The translations under genes were made by a program, and so were the position numbers. Under the pieces are notes generated by a model that did no database searches, was not told where the DNA came from, and saw only the letters and a program-made list of their open reading frames with translations. Positions 44,542 to 53,250 of a stretch of 64,000 bases of DNA are shown here, piece by piece; within the stretch, counting starts at the first letter, position 1; each line of letters opens with the position of its first letter. This DNA is from Marinobacterium iners. GTDB lineage: Bacteria > Pseudomonadota > Gammaproteobacteria > Pseudomonadales > Balneatricaceae. The stretch covers positions 3,658,001 to 3,722,000 of the forward strand of contig NZ_CP022297.1 of the NCBI RefSeq assembly GCF_017310015.1, read 5' to 3'.

Positions 44542-46719
44542 ATGAGCCAACGGGTACAGGTCGGTGGCCTGCAGGTCGCCAAAGAGCTTTACGATTTCAT
44601 CAACACTGAAGCACTGCCGGGCACCGGCGTCGAGGTAGAGCAGTTCTGGAGCCGCTTCGACAGCATCGTGCACGACCTCGCACCGCGTAACCGTGAGCTG
44701 CTGGCCAAACGTGACGCCCTGCAGGCACAGATCGATGCCTGGCACCGCGACAACCGCGGTGATCGCTTCAGCTTTGATGCCTACAAATCTTTCCTGCAGG
44801 AGATCGGCTACCTGCTGCCGGAAGGGGACGACTTCACCGCCACCACCGAGAACGTGGACCCGGAAATGGCTACCATGGCCGGCCCCCAGCTGGTGGTACC
44901 GGTGATGAACGCCCGCTACGCACTGAACGCGGCCAATGCCCGCTGGGGCAGTCTGTATGACGCCCTGTACGGCACCGATGCCATACCGGAAACGAATGGT
45001 GCCGAGAAGGGACAGGGCTACAACCCGGCTCGTGGCGCCAAGGTGATCGCCTTCGGTCGTGACTTCCTTGATCAGAGCGCCCCGCTCAAGGATGCATCGC
45101 ACAAGGATTCGGCCGGCTACAGCATTCAGAACGGCCAGCTGTGTGTCGTGCTGCGTGATGGTGGTGAAACCGGTCTTAAGGACAGTGCCCAGCTGATCGG
45201 CTACAACGGCAGCGCCAGCAACCCGACCGCCATTCTGATCCAGCACAACGGTCTGCATTTCGAAATCCAGATCGACCGCGACAGCCAGATCGGCAAGTCC
45301 GACGCTGCCGGCGTGAAGGACATCCTGATGGAAGCGGCGCTGACCACCATCATGGACTGCGAAGATTCGGTTGCCGCCGTCGATGCCGAAGACAAGGTAC
45401 TGGCCTACCGCAACTGGCTGGGCCTGATGCAGGGCACCCTGACTGAAGAGATCCAGAAAGGTGACAAAACCTTCACTCGCCGCATGAACCCGGATCGCGA
45501 GTACACCGCTGCCAACGGCGGCAGCCTGGCGTTGAAGGGCCGCAGCCTGATGTTCGTGCGCAACGTAGGCCACCTGATGACCAACCCTGCGATCATCGAC
45601 CGTGACGGCAACGAGATCCCTGAAGGCATCATGGACGGCGTGGTCACTACCCTGATCTCGCTGCACGATATCAAGGGCAACGGACCGTTCCGCAACGCCA
45701 CCACCGGTTCCATCTACATCGTGAAGCCGAAGATGCACGGCCCGGAAGAAGTGGCCTTCGCCGACGAGCTGTTCGGCCGTGTGGAAGACGCCCTTGGCCT
45801 GCCCCGCTTCACCATGAAGATGGGCATCATGGACGAAGAGCGCCGCACCACCGTCAACCTGAAAGAGTGTATCCGTGCCGCCAAGAAACGTGTGGTGTTC
45901 ATCAACACCGGCTTCCTTGACCGCACCGGTGACGAGATCCACACCTCCATGGAAGCCGGCCCGATGATCCGCAAGGGCGAGATGAAAGGCGCCGCCTGGA
46001 TCACGGCTTACGAAGACTGGAACGTCGACAACGGCCTGGCCTGTGGCCTCAGCGGCCGTGCCCAGATCGGCAAGGGCATGTGGGCGATGCCGGATCTGAT
46101 GGCCAACATGCTGGAACAGAAAATCGGCCACCCGCTGGCCGGTGCCAACACCGCCTGGGTTCCGTCCCCGACGGCCGCTGCCTTGCACGCCCTGCACTAT
46201 CACCAGGTGGACGTTTTTGCACGCCAGCAAGAGCTGAAGAACCGCACCCGCGCCAGCCTGGACGATATTCTGACCATTCCGGTGGCGCAGAATCCGAACT
46301 GGAGTGCCGAAGAGATTCAGCAGGAGCTGGACAACAATGCCCAAGGTATTCTGGGTTACGTGGTGCGCTGGGTTGATCAGGGTGTGGGCTGCTCAAAAGT
46401 GCCGGATATCAACGATGTGGGCCTGATGGAAGACCGTGCAACCCTGCGTATATCCAGCCAGCACATTGCCAACTGGCTACACCACGGCATTTGCACTGAA
46501 GAGCAGGTGATGGAAACCCTGCAGCGCATGGCTGCGGTGGTAGATCGTCAGAACGCCGGTGATGCCCTGTATCAGCCGATGGCGCCCAACTTCGATGACA
46601 GCATCGCGTTCCAGGCTGCCTGCGAACTGGTGCTCAAGGGTTGTGAACAGCCCAGCGGCTACACCGAGCCGGTGCTGCACCGTCGTCGTCTGGAGCTGAA
46701 GGCCAAGCAGGCCGGCTGA
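44542..46719 (+). CDS. glcB: Malate synthase G
   Basis: Condenses acetyl-CoA with glyoxylate to malate in the glyoxylate/glycolate pathway. The frame is open from 44443, but the ATG at 44542 (MSQRVQVGGLQVAKELYDFI) gives 725 residues, matching E. coli GlcB (723). Conserved features: TIMDCEDSVAAVDAEDK, KGRSLMFVRNVGHLMTNPA, MHGPEEVAFADELF, GIMDEERRTTVNLKECI and the C-terminal Cys/Asp region (CSKVPDINDVGLMEDRATLR). A 607-residue antisense open frame is a shadow. Confidence 0.97.
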   Translation: MSQRVQVGGLQVAKELYDFINTEALPGTGVEVEQFWSRFDSIVHDLAPRNRELLAKRDALQAQIDAWHRDNRGDRFSFDAYKSFLQEIGYLLPEGDDFTATTENVDPEMATMAGPQLVVPVMNARYALNAANARWGSLYDALYGTDAIPETNGAEKGQGYNPARGAKVIAFGRDFLDQSAPLKDASHKDSAGYSIQNGQLCVVLRDGGETGLKDSAQLIGYNGSASNPTAILIQHNGLHFEIQIDRDSQIGKSDAAGVKDILMEAALTTIMDCEDSVAAVDAEDKVLAYRNWLGLMQGTLTEEIQKGDKTFTRRMNPDREYTAANGGSLALKGRSLMFVRNVGHLMTNPAIIDRDGNEIPEGIMDGVVTTLISLHDIKGNGPFRNATTGSIYIVKPKMHGPEEVAFADELFGRVEDALGLPRFTMKMGIMDEERRTTVNLKECIRAAKKRVVFINTGFLDRTGDEIHTSMEAGPMIRKGEMKGAAWITAYEDWNVDNGLACGLSGRAQIGKGMWAMPDLMANMLEQKIGHPLAGANTAWVPSPTAAALHALHYHQVDVFARQQELKNRTRASLDDILTIPVAQNPNWSAEEIQQELDNNAQGILGYVVRWVDQGVGCSKVPDINDVGLMEDRATLRISSQHIANWLHHGICTEEQVMETLQRMAAVVDRQNAGDALYQPMAPNFDDSIAFQAACELVLKGCEQPSGYTEPVLHRRRLELKAKQAG

Positions 46720-46743
46720 TCCAGCTTCAATCGTGCATGCAAC

Positions 46744-46782
46744 AAAAGCCCCGCAGGCGAGAGTCAGCGGGGCTTTTGTTTA
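46744..46782 (+). terminator. Rho-independent terminator of glcB
   Basis: AAAAGCCCCGC-N12-GCGGGGCTTTTGTTT, an 11-bp stem and T run. With the A run on its other side it may also serve the convergent cytochrome gene. Confidence 0.92.
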
Positions 46783-46802
46783 TGAATAAAGGCTATGCCT
46801 GA

Positions 46803-47261
46803 TCAGTCCCTGAACTTGTCATGGCAGGCCTTACAGCTTTGTGCCACGCGCCCCAGCAGCGGCCTCAGTTGTTCGCGCCCCTGCCCCTGTGAAGCCGCTT
46901 CATTCAATGTCATCAGACGAACCTGCATCTCACTCATCAGGTTGTCGAAGCGCGATTTTGCTTCCCATATCTGCCATGACGCTCTTGTTTCCACGTGGCT
47001 GCTTCGACCGCTCGCCGGATCCGTGAAGCCTTCCCCCGTGAGATGACTGAGGAATACCAGCCGTTCAGAACGCTGCGCGAACTCTTCGGCATCAAACGCC
47101 ACCCGTCCCTGCGCCATCGCGGCCAGCGGCCCAAGACTCCACTCCATCGCCGTGAACACACCCTGGCGGTACTCAATGGCGGCGTCCAGATCCGACTCGG
47201 CCATCACGGGTGGTATCGACACACTCAACACCACACCCAGCAAGACAGCTTTAATGTTCAT
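46803..47261 (-). CDS. Cytochrome c' (class II c-type cytochrome)
   Basis: 152-residue periplasmic haem protein. The ATG at 47261 places the signal peptide (MNIKAVLLGVVLSVSIPPVMA) at the N-terminus; a longer frame to 47288 overlaps grxB. The single haem site CKACH lies near the C-terminus (about 143-147), the hallmark of class II/c'-type four-helix cytochromes, with an N-terminal YRQGVFTAMEWSLGPLA helix that faces the haem. Possible roles are NO binding or electron transfer; not resolvable here. Downstream of grxB by 10 bp. Confidence 0.88.
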   Translation of the reverse strand: MNIKAVLLGVVLSVSIPPVMAESDLDAAIEYRQGVFTAMEWSLGPLAAMAQGRVAFDAEEFAQRSERLVFLSHLTGEGFTDPASGRSSHVETRASWQIWEAKSRFDNLMSEMQVRLMTLNEAASQGQGREQLRPLLGRVAQSCKACHDKFRD

Positions 47262-47271
47262 TCGCTTCACC

Positions 47272-47928
47272 TTAAATCGCACGATCAAAATACAGCTCTA
47301 CACCACCCAGCTCGGCGACCTCCTGTAACCACTGTTGCAACCGTGGCGGGATCGTCAGGCCTTTCACCATCGTAAGATACTGCAACGGCGGAAAATTCAT
47401 CACATCGTTCCAGCTCAAGGTGTGGCCTTGCTCTGACGGCAGCGTTAACGGCGGCAGTTCCGCCAACACACGCTCGATAACAGCCTTATGCGCTTCGGTT
47501 TCAGCCAACGCCTGCTCAAAGCTGTGCCCCAACATCGCTTCCTTGTTGTGACGGAAATAGTCCCGCGCCGATTCAGTTGCGAAGGTTTTCATACCGATTT
47601 GAGTAACTCGGGGAAAGGTCAGCGCCCAGCTCTGCGCCTGAACCGGCTGCAGCCGAGGCTGGATCGCTTCAGCAAGTTGCAGTGGACGTAGTGCCTTGGG
47701 CCCCTCTCCCAGCTCATCCAGCAGTTTGGCAATATCCATACTCTCACCTATGGCCACCCCCTGATGCTCAAAGATCGGCACCATCTTCCTGCCGATCAGA
47801 CGCTGGCAGCTCGCTTCATCATCATTGAGCAACACCACCTGCTCAAGATCGCTGACCTGTCGGTAGTGCGCCACCATCAAGGTGCGAATGCAAAAGGGGC
47901 AGTGGTCGTAAACGTACAATCGTGACAC
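47272..47928 (-). CDS. grxB: Glutaredoxin 2
   Basis: 218-residue GST-like glutaredoxin. The N-terminal thioredoxin fold has the CPFC active site (MSRLYVYDHCPFCIRT, Cys10/Cys13) and MVPIFEHQG and GESMDIAKLLD, matching E. coli Grx2. The C-terminal all-helical domain ends LTIPPRLQQWLQEVAELGGVEL. It reduces glutathione-mixed disulfides. Confidence 0.93.
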   Translation of the reverse strand: MSRLYVYDHCPFCIRTLMVAHYRQVSDLEQVVLLNDDEASCQRLIGRKMVPIFEHQGVAIGESMDIAKLLDELGEGPKALRPLQLAEAIQPRLQPVQAQSWALTFPRVTQIGMKTFATESARDYFRHNKEAMLGHSFEQALAETEAHKAVIERVLAELPPLTLPSEQGHTLSWNDVMNFPPLQYLTMVKGLTIPPRLQQWLQEVAELGGVELYFDRAI

Positions 47929-48019
47929 AGGCTATCTCCAAGGCTACACAAACGCGTTATGCTGAGAGTATATCCGAGCGTTGAGCCAATGACCCCACAA
48001 GGGAGTACAGGGATACCCC

Positions 48020-48679
48020 ATGAGGATTCGCATCACTCACCAAAGAATCACACTGGTACTGCAGCTGATACTGTTGCTGGAGGCAGTGCTGGCCGTCTGG
48101 AGCCAGCGCTGGTTTACCGCCTTTCTCAGCAGCATGATCATTCTGATCACACTTCTGCCACTGGTATTTGAGCGCCGTTTCAGAATTCACATTCCACCGG
48201 ATCTGCAACTGGCCGCAATCTGCTTTGTGTTTGCATCCCTGTTTTTGGGTGAGATTCGCGATTACTACACCCGCTTCTGGTGGTGGGATATGGCGCTGCA
48301 CACGCTTTCCGGCTTTCTGCTGGGCATTGTCGGCTTTCTGCTGGTGCACATCATGAATGAGATTGATGACATCCATGTCCATATGAAGCCCGGCTTTGTC
48401 GCCTTTTTTGCCTTTATGTTTGCCCTCGGCATGGGTGCGCTCTGGGAAATTTTCGAGTTTGCCATGGACTCCCTGCTCGGCATGAACATGCAAAAGCCAA
48501 TGCTGGGGGACCCCTCCGGATTGACCGACACCATGTGGGACCTGATCGTGGATGCTGTCGGCGCACTGGTGATCTCGATACTGGGCTGGCGATATCTCAA
48601 AAACCCGGGCCAGAAATCGATGCTTGAGCGCTGGATCGACGCTTTCGTCGCCCGCAATCCGCAGCTGTTTCGACGCTAG
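48020..48679 (+). CDS. Integral membrane protein, DUF2238/YjdF-like
   Basis: 219 residues with about six hydrophobic helices. Conserved-looking motifs include WWWDMALHTLSGFLLGIVGF and ALGMGALWEIFEFAMD, rich in Trp, His and Glu within helices, and DTMWDLIVDAVGALV. These resemble the DUF2238/YjdF family. No function is known. Its stop overlaps the end of the convergent SLC13 gene by 4 bp. Confidence 0.75.
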   Translation: MRIRITHQRITLVLQLILLLEAVLAVWSQRWFTAFLSSMIILITLLPLVFERRFRIHIPPDLQLAAICFVFASLFLGEIRDYYTRFWWWDMALHTLSGFLLGIVGFLLVHIMNEIDDIHVHMKPGFVAFFAFMFALGMGALWEIFEFAMDSLLGMNMQKPMLGDPSGLTDTMWDLIVDAVGALVISILGWRYLKNPGQKSMLERWIDAFVARNPQLFRR

Positions 48680-50061
48680 ATCCAGCCCAGCAGCTGCCAC
48701 CAGAGATAATCCAGTGGCAACAAAACCACCACCGTCAACGCGGCCAGAATCAGACACAGCCGAGCGGCATGGCCGATTGAGATCCCGGCCAGCGGCATCG
48801 CCATCATCAGCGGCACGGATTGATAGGTGAACACGATGGTGGAAAAACCGAACACCTGAGTCATCAGTACCGCCTCCAGGCTGAAGCCCGTCATCTGACT
48901 GATCTGCCCGGCCAGCGGGGTCAGGGTTGCAGGCACACCCGCAAGGGTGGCCACCACCCCGGTCAGCATCGCCGCCAGCGACAGGGAGAAAAAATTGACC
49001 GCATCACGGCCCGGCTCCAGTGGCAACCAGTCGAGCACCCGCTCCCCCACCACCTGACTGATCTGGCTGTAGTTAATCAAGCTGGCAATGCCCAACAGCC
49101 CGGCCACAACCAGAATCGAGCTGATATTCACCTTGTCGTTGAAACTCTTGGGCGACACCATTCCCACGCCGGGCAGCAACAGAACGGTAGCCGCCGCCAG
49201 CCCGATCCATGCCGCCGAGATGTGGTGTATGGAATCTGTCAGCCAGAATCCGAGCGTTGTCAGCATAATCAACATCAGTCGGCTTTCTCGGAAGCTGAAC
49301 CCTCCGTTACGGCTGATTGGCGCTGCGCGCCGAGGGGTATCTGGATACAGCAGCAGGATCACCCCGATCAACAGCACCGCCTTCAACAGACCCAGCACCG
49401 GGAAATGCAGCAACAGATACTCGGTGAACATCGGCGTCCATCCATGGATACTCTCAGCTGAACCGATCATGATCATGTTGGGGATATTGGCCGGCAGAAT
49501 TGCAAAGGTAGGCAGGTGACAGCCAAAGGCCGCCGCCAGCAACACGCCGTAATGGCCCTTGCTGCCTCTGGCAAAACCACAGTTTTCAGCGATCGCCAAC
49601 GCAATCGGGATGAAAAGCACCACACGCCCCACTGAAGAAGGCATCACAAACCCCAGCAGCACTCCCATGAAGACGATGCCAGTAATCAGCTGTGCATAAC
49701 TGCTGTCCAGATAACGCGTGAAACGATCCGAGATGCGCTGCGCCAGCCCGGTTTCCGCTATCGCGATACCGATTACCAATCCCGAAAAAATCAGCCAGCA
49801 GGCTGTCGAGGTCAGACCCGAAAATACGACTTCTGCCGGTGCCAGCGACAGCAGCATGGCCAGCACCAGTACCAACAGAGCACTGACGAACTCCGGCAGT
49901 GCTCCGGTGGCAAACAGCACCATACCGGCCATGATCAGCAGAGCCGACAGCTGCTGCTGACCGGTAAACAGCTCTGCAACCGGTGTGAGCAACAGCAGAG
50001 CTGACAGCAGGGGGATCAGGATCAGTGCAATCAATTGCGGGCGTTTCAGCGCAATGGTCAT
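48676..50061 (-). CDS. SLC13/DASS-family anion transporter
   Basis: 461-residue polytopic protein with 11-12 helices. N-terminal Arg-rich start, SxxAT-like signature near FALLI..ALTLMAT-equivalent positions (MPSSVGRVVLFIP) and a second repeat region (GVPATLTPLAGQISQMTG) support a divalent anion:Na+ symporter fold. Substrate is unknown; dicarboxylates, sulfate or similar are typical. Divergent from an AraC-family regulator, 98 bp apart, which probably controls it. Confidence 0.8.
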   Translation of the reverse strand: MTIALKRPQLIALILIPLLSALLLLTPVAELFTGQQQLSALLIMAGMVLFATGALPEFVSALLVLVLAMLLSLAPAEVVFSGLTSTACWLIFSGLVIGIAIAETGLAQRISDRFTRYLDSSYAQLITGIVFMGVLLGFVMPSSVGRVVLFIPIALAIAENCGFARGSKGHYGVLLAAAFGCHLPTFAILPANIPNMIMIGSAESIHGWTPMFTEYLLLHFPVLGLLKAVLLIGVILLLYPDTPRRAAPISRNGGFSFRESRLMLIMLTTLGFWLTDSIHHISAAWIGLAAATVLLLPGVGMVSPKSFNDKVNISSILVVAGLLGIASLINYSQISQVVGERVLDWLPLEPGRDAVNFFSLSLAAMLTGVVATLAGVPATLTPLAGQISQMTGFSLEAVLMTQVFGFSTIVFTYQSVPLMMAMPLAGISIGHAARLCLILAALTVVVLLPLDYLWWQLLGWI

Positions 50062-50159
50062 GTGAATTCTCTATCCGGTGACTGGATTCTGGTGATTGTG
50101 CCAGAGAAGCGCTAGGGTTTAAGTCGACATATAGACAACCAATGTAGAATATCGGACAT

Positions 50160-50963
50160 ATGAGCCTGCGCCCCACCCTTGCACCCAAGCGTTTTCGGTC
50201 AAAACTGGGCATGATCGTCGACTCGGCTCGACCGATACTCGGTCTGCACGATCTGATCCTGAGCAACTTTGAGTTCGACTTTCACAGCCATCCCCGTGGT
50301 CAGCTCGCCTATGCCGCCTCTGGCGTGATCAAGGTCCATACCGACAGTGGCAGCTGGATCGTGCCACCCTCTCAGGCCGTATGGATACCCGGCGGCATTC
50401 GCCACTCGGTAAACCCGGAAGTTACCTCGGAGCTTCGTCATCTGTTTATTGATCCCTCCTGTCTTCACCGCTTCCCCGACCAGTGCAGTGTGGTCGAGGT
50501 TTCACCCCTGCTGCGCGAACTGATCCTGCGTGTAGCCGATTTCGGCGAGGATTACCCTCCGAACAGTGCAGCCAGCCGCATCTGCGGCGTCATCCTCGAC
50601 CAGCTAGAGGCACTGGAGCCGTCGCGGCTTCACCTGCCACTGTCCAGTGACCGCCGCTTGCAACGTGTGATGCAGCACATGATCGATCATCCTGAGACCG
50701 ATACCCGTCTCGGTTACTGGGCCACCAGAGTCGGCGCCAGCGAGCGCACTTTGCGGCGGCTGTTCATCCGTGAAACCGGCATGACCTTCCTGCAATGGCG
50801 CCGCCAGCTCGTGTTGCATGAGGCCGTGGATCGTTTGGGGCGGGGTGAATCGGTTATGAACGTGGCGCTGGAGCTGGGCTACCGCAGCCCAAGCGCTTTT
50901 GTGGCGATGTTCAGGAAGGCGTTGGGGAAATCACCCGGACAGTATTTTCGACACGCGCGGTAA
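50160..50963 (+). CDS. AraC-family transcriptional regulator
   Basis: 267 residues. The N-terminal cupin-like sensor (HSHPRGQLAYAASGVIKVHT-type motif near 42-62, then WIVPPSQAVWIPGGIRHSV) is followed by two C-terminal helix-turn-helix units (about 165-265: GYWATRVGASERTLRRLF; NVALELGYRSPSAFVAMFRK). Divergent from the SLC13 transporter, whose substrate may be its effector. The 3' flank is only 12 bp from the IS1182-family element. Confidence 0.92.
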   Translation: MSLRPTLAPKRFRSKLGMIVDSARPILGLHDLILSNFEFDFHSHPRGQLAYAASGVIKVHTDSGSWIVPPSQAVWIPGGIRHSVNPEVTSELRHLFIDPSCLHRFPDQCSVVEVSPLLRELILRVADFGEDYPPNSAASRICGVILDQLEALEPSRLHLPLSSDRRLQRVMQHMIDHPETDTRLGYWATRVGASERTLRRLFIRETGMTFLQWRRQLVLHEAVDRLGRGESVMNVALELGYRSPSAFVAMFRKALGKSPGQYFRHAR

Positions 50964-50975
50964 ATAACGCCCTGT

Positions 50976-52559
50976 CTAGCAGTCTGTCGGATTAACGTGG
51001 CTCGTCGGAGTGACAGAGCCCTTTATCGCTTTCAATGATCGCCAAACAGCCATCATGACCTGTGCATTCGCTTTACCGCTGTTCGACCCCTATGCGGCTG
51101 TCACAGGCGCTCATTTCCAGCAGTGTCTGTCAGCTCACTACTAAGCGATGCATACGCTTGATATTCCATGCCAAGGTCGCCAAACGCCACTCACCACTGA
51201 CGTTGTCCAGCCCTCTGAGTGAGAACTGCCTGAACCCCATAACGTGTTTGAGGATGCCGAACACGGGTTCCACAGTATGTTTGCGCAGGGCATAACGGGC
51301 CCGACCGGCCTGTGTTTTCAGGCGATAGGCCATCTGTTCAACGGGATCTTCACTGTCCGGTGCCATCGCCTCGGCCGCAAAACGCTCGAACAGTGGCTGG
51401 TGGTGGACGTCTCGTTTCATGGCAATAAGAGGCTCAATACCTTGCTGGCCGCACACCTTAACATTCTCAGCACTGAAGTAACCGGTATCCGCCAGCAGAT
51501 GGGTCACCTTGCCCAATGAGGCTGGCAAGGCGGTCAATGCGTTCAGCAGTGGCATGACTTGTTGCTTGTCATTCGTCGCTTGCGTGACGTGTACAGAGGT
51601 GACCAGCATGCTCTCAGTATCCACCACTGCCTGGGCGTTATAGCACTGATCAAAACCCTTACCCGTGGCCGGCATGATGCGTGATTGTGGATCTGTGAGA
51701 TTCACCTGATCCTTATCGCGTGGACCTCCCATCGGAGGCTTGGGGTCACGCCCACGCGGCTTTTTACCTGCCTTTCGCTGTGCATCGCGTTTGGCTATTT
51801 TATCCTGGTAAGCGGTTTGCTCTGCGGCATCCCGTTCTAGCGCACGGGCTTCGATTTTGATCTTCGCCTCTGCAATGGCCGCCAGACGGGCTTCACGCCG
51901 AGCAATCTCGGCCGGAATGTCCATACCATCGGTCGCGACATCGTTGTCTGCCGCCTCGGCCCGTTGAATCAGGGCGTTTACCTCAGTCTTGAGCTGAGCT
52001 TCCAGCTTCTTGGCATGACCATAGGACAGCGCCTTGTGCTTGCTGGCATTGGCTTTAACCTTGGTGCCATCGAGGGCGATGGTGCCGAACTTGAGCAGCT
52101 TCATCTCACGTGCCAGCAACAGTACCTGAACAAACAGTTGCTCCAGTTCGGGTAGAAAGCGACGGCGGAAAGTGGCCAGCGTATCGTGGTCGGGATGGGT
52201 GTTCGCGGCCAGGTAGCGGAATGCAATCGAGTCGTAGGTGGCGCGTTCGATCTTGCGGCTGGAGATCACGCCAGTGGCGTAGCCGTAGATCAGCAGGCTC
52301 AGCAATACCGCAGGATGATGCGCCTTATGGCCTCGGCCAGCATACTGCTGTGTCAGCGCAGACAAGTCCAGCTGCTCGACCACATCGACAACAAAGCGCG
52401 CCAAGTGCTCGTCAGGCAGCCACTCATCAACTGAAGGAGGCAGCAGATAGTCGGTCTGGCGGTCTACTGGAATAAAGCGACTCATGATGACGCTCCGGTC
52501 ATGGCTCGATAACAGGTGGATTATCTCACAGGGCTATCGAAAACCCGACAGACTGCTAG
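50976..52559 (-). mobile_element. Second IS1182-family insertion sequence
   Basis: Bounded by CTAGCAGTCTGTCGG (50976-50990) and its exact complement (52545-52559). CTAG occurs at both outer ends, either as part of the repeats or as a palindromic 4-bp target duplication. Length about 1584 bp, one transposase gene. The internal flanks 50991-51129 and 52486-52544 hold no other gene. It is unrelated in sequence to the IS1182-family element at 33137-34844. Confidence 0.9.
51130..52485 (-). CDS. IS1182-family DDE transposase
   Basis: 451 residues. N-terminal DUF772 domain (HHPAVLLSLLIYGYATGVISSRKIERATYDSIAFRYLA region), a charged Lys/Arg/Glu coiled-coil insert, then the DDE domain with Asp in GTIALDGTKVKANAS and HLLADTGYFSAENV and Glu in HTVEPVFGILKHVMGF. 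Complete, with start MSRFIPVDRQTDYLLPPS typical of the family. Confidence 0.95.
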   Translation of the reverse strand: MSRFIPVDRQTDYLLPPSVDEWLPDEHLARFVVDVVEQLDLSALTQQYAGRGHKAHHPAVLLSLLIYGYATGVISSRKIERATYDSIAFRYLAANTHPDHDTLATFRRRFLPELEQLFVQVLLLAREMKLLKFGTIALDGTKVKANASKHKALSYGHAKKLEAQLKTEVNALIQRAEAADNDVATDGMDIPAEIARREARLAAIAEAKIKIEARALERDAAEQTAYQDKIAKRDAQRKAGKKPRGRDPKPPMGGPRDKDQVNLTDPQSRIMPATGKGFDQCYNAQAVVDTESMLVTSVHVTQATNDKQQVMPLLNALTALPASLGKVTHLLADTGYFSAENVKVCGQQGIEPLIAMKRDVHHQPLFERFAAEAMAPDSEDPVEQMAYRLKTQAGRARYALRKHTVEPVFGILKHVMGFRQFSLRGLDNVSGEWRLATLAWNIKRMHRLVVS

Positions 52560-52881
52560 GGAGGCTGCGAATAAGTCCGCCGCATGGGATAATACCCGCT
52601 GCACACGATTGAGGACGCACCGATGGATCAGCAACTTACATTCGCGGACAGCGAGTTCAGCAACAAGCGCCGTCAGACCCGTAAGGAGAAGTTCCTAGGC
52701 CGAATGGACAAGCTGATCCCTTGGGCGCGTCTCGAAGCCGTCATTAAGCCTCACTATCCCAAAGCCGGGAATGGCCGTCGGCCGTACCCTTTGTCTACCA
52801 TGCTTCGCATTCACTGTATGCAACAGTGGTATAACCTCAGTGACCCCGCCATGGAAGACGCGCTGTATGAGATTGCTTCCA
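52560..52881 (+). mobile_element. IS5-like element remnant (left end and transposase start)
   Basis: A left-end sequence GGAGGCTGCGAATAAGTCC lies directly after the CTAG end of the IS1182 element, and CTAG is a known IS5 target. The rest of the element is missing: homology to the IS5 transposase stops at about 52881, and no right inverted repeat was found. Confidence 0.75.
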
Positions 52882-52916
52882 TCACAAGAGTTCTGATTAC
52901 TTCACAGTTGACCTAA
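52623..52916 (+). pseudogene. Truncated IS5-family transposase
   Basis: The first 86 codons match the N-terminus of IS5-family transposases (QLTFADSEFSNKRRQTRKEK, PKAGNGRRPYPLSTMLRIHC, MEDALYEIAS). After that the frame runs into trpR upstream DNA for 11 unrelated codons and stops. The catalytic DDE domain is missing, so it is inactive. A deletion next to trpR is the likely cause. Confidence 0.9.
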
Positions 52917-52943
52917 TCCAGCATTGTGATACCGTACTAGTAC
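52908..52943 (+). promoter_or_regulatory. trpR promoter region with TrpR-type operator
   Basis: TTGACC (52908-52913) and a weak -10 TACCGT (52930-52935) precede the palindrome GTACTAGTAC (52934-52943), which contains the CTAG core of trp operators and abuts the trpR ATG. Autorepression by TrpR is likely by analogy with E. coli. The promoter part is less certain. Confidence 0.55.
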
Positions 52944-53198
52944 ATGAATACAACTCACTTGAATGAGCTGCTCGATCACCTGCTGCAAATGCGGAATCGG
53001 GACTCCCTTGAAGAAGCGCTGCGCGACCTGCTGACTCCGGCTGAACTGACTGAAGTCTGCAATCGGCTGCAGATTCTGCGCATGTTGGAAGCCGGCGTGC
53101 CGCAGCGGGAGATCGCCAAGCAGCTCGGCGTCGGTATCGCCACCGTCACTCGCGGGGCACGCGCCCTGAAGATCAAACAGCAACAGAGGCTACCTTGA
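52944..53198 (+). CDS. trpR: Trp operon repressor, C-terminus altered by insertion
   Basis: 84-residue all-helical TrpR. The helix-turn-helix region is PQREIAKQLGVGIATVTRGARALK (about 53-76), closely matching the E. coli recognition helix (GIATITRGSNSLK), and LTPAELTEVCNRLQILRMLEAG forms the tryptophan-binding core. The stop codon TGA belongs to the end of the adjacent tnpB element. The native protein probably had two more codons and overlapped trpE by ATGA. The core is complete, so it is probably functional. Confidence 0.88.
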   Translation: MNTTHLNELLDHLLQMRNRDSLEEALRDLLTPAELTEVCNRLQILRMLEAGVPQREIAKQLGVGIATVTRGARALKIKQQQRLP

Positions 53199-53250
53199 CT
53201 GCTCCCCTCTCTGACACCCAAAGGGTGCGCTGAGGAAGGGGATTCCCAAT

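Noticed and set aside
44521..46344. 607-residue minus-strand open frame
   Set aside because: Antisense to glcB, which has full-length family motifs; composition (Val/Gly/His rich) is typical of a reverse shadow frame.
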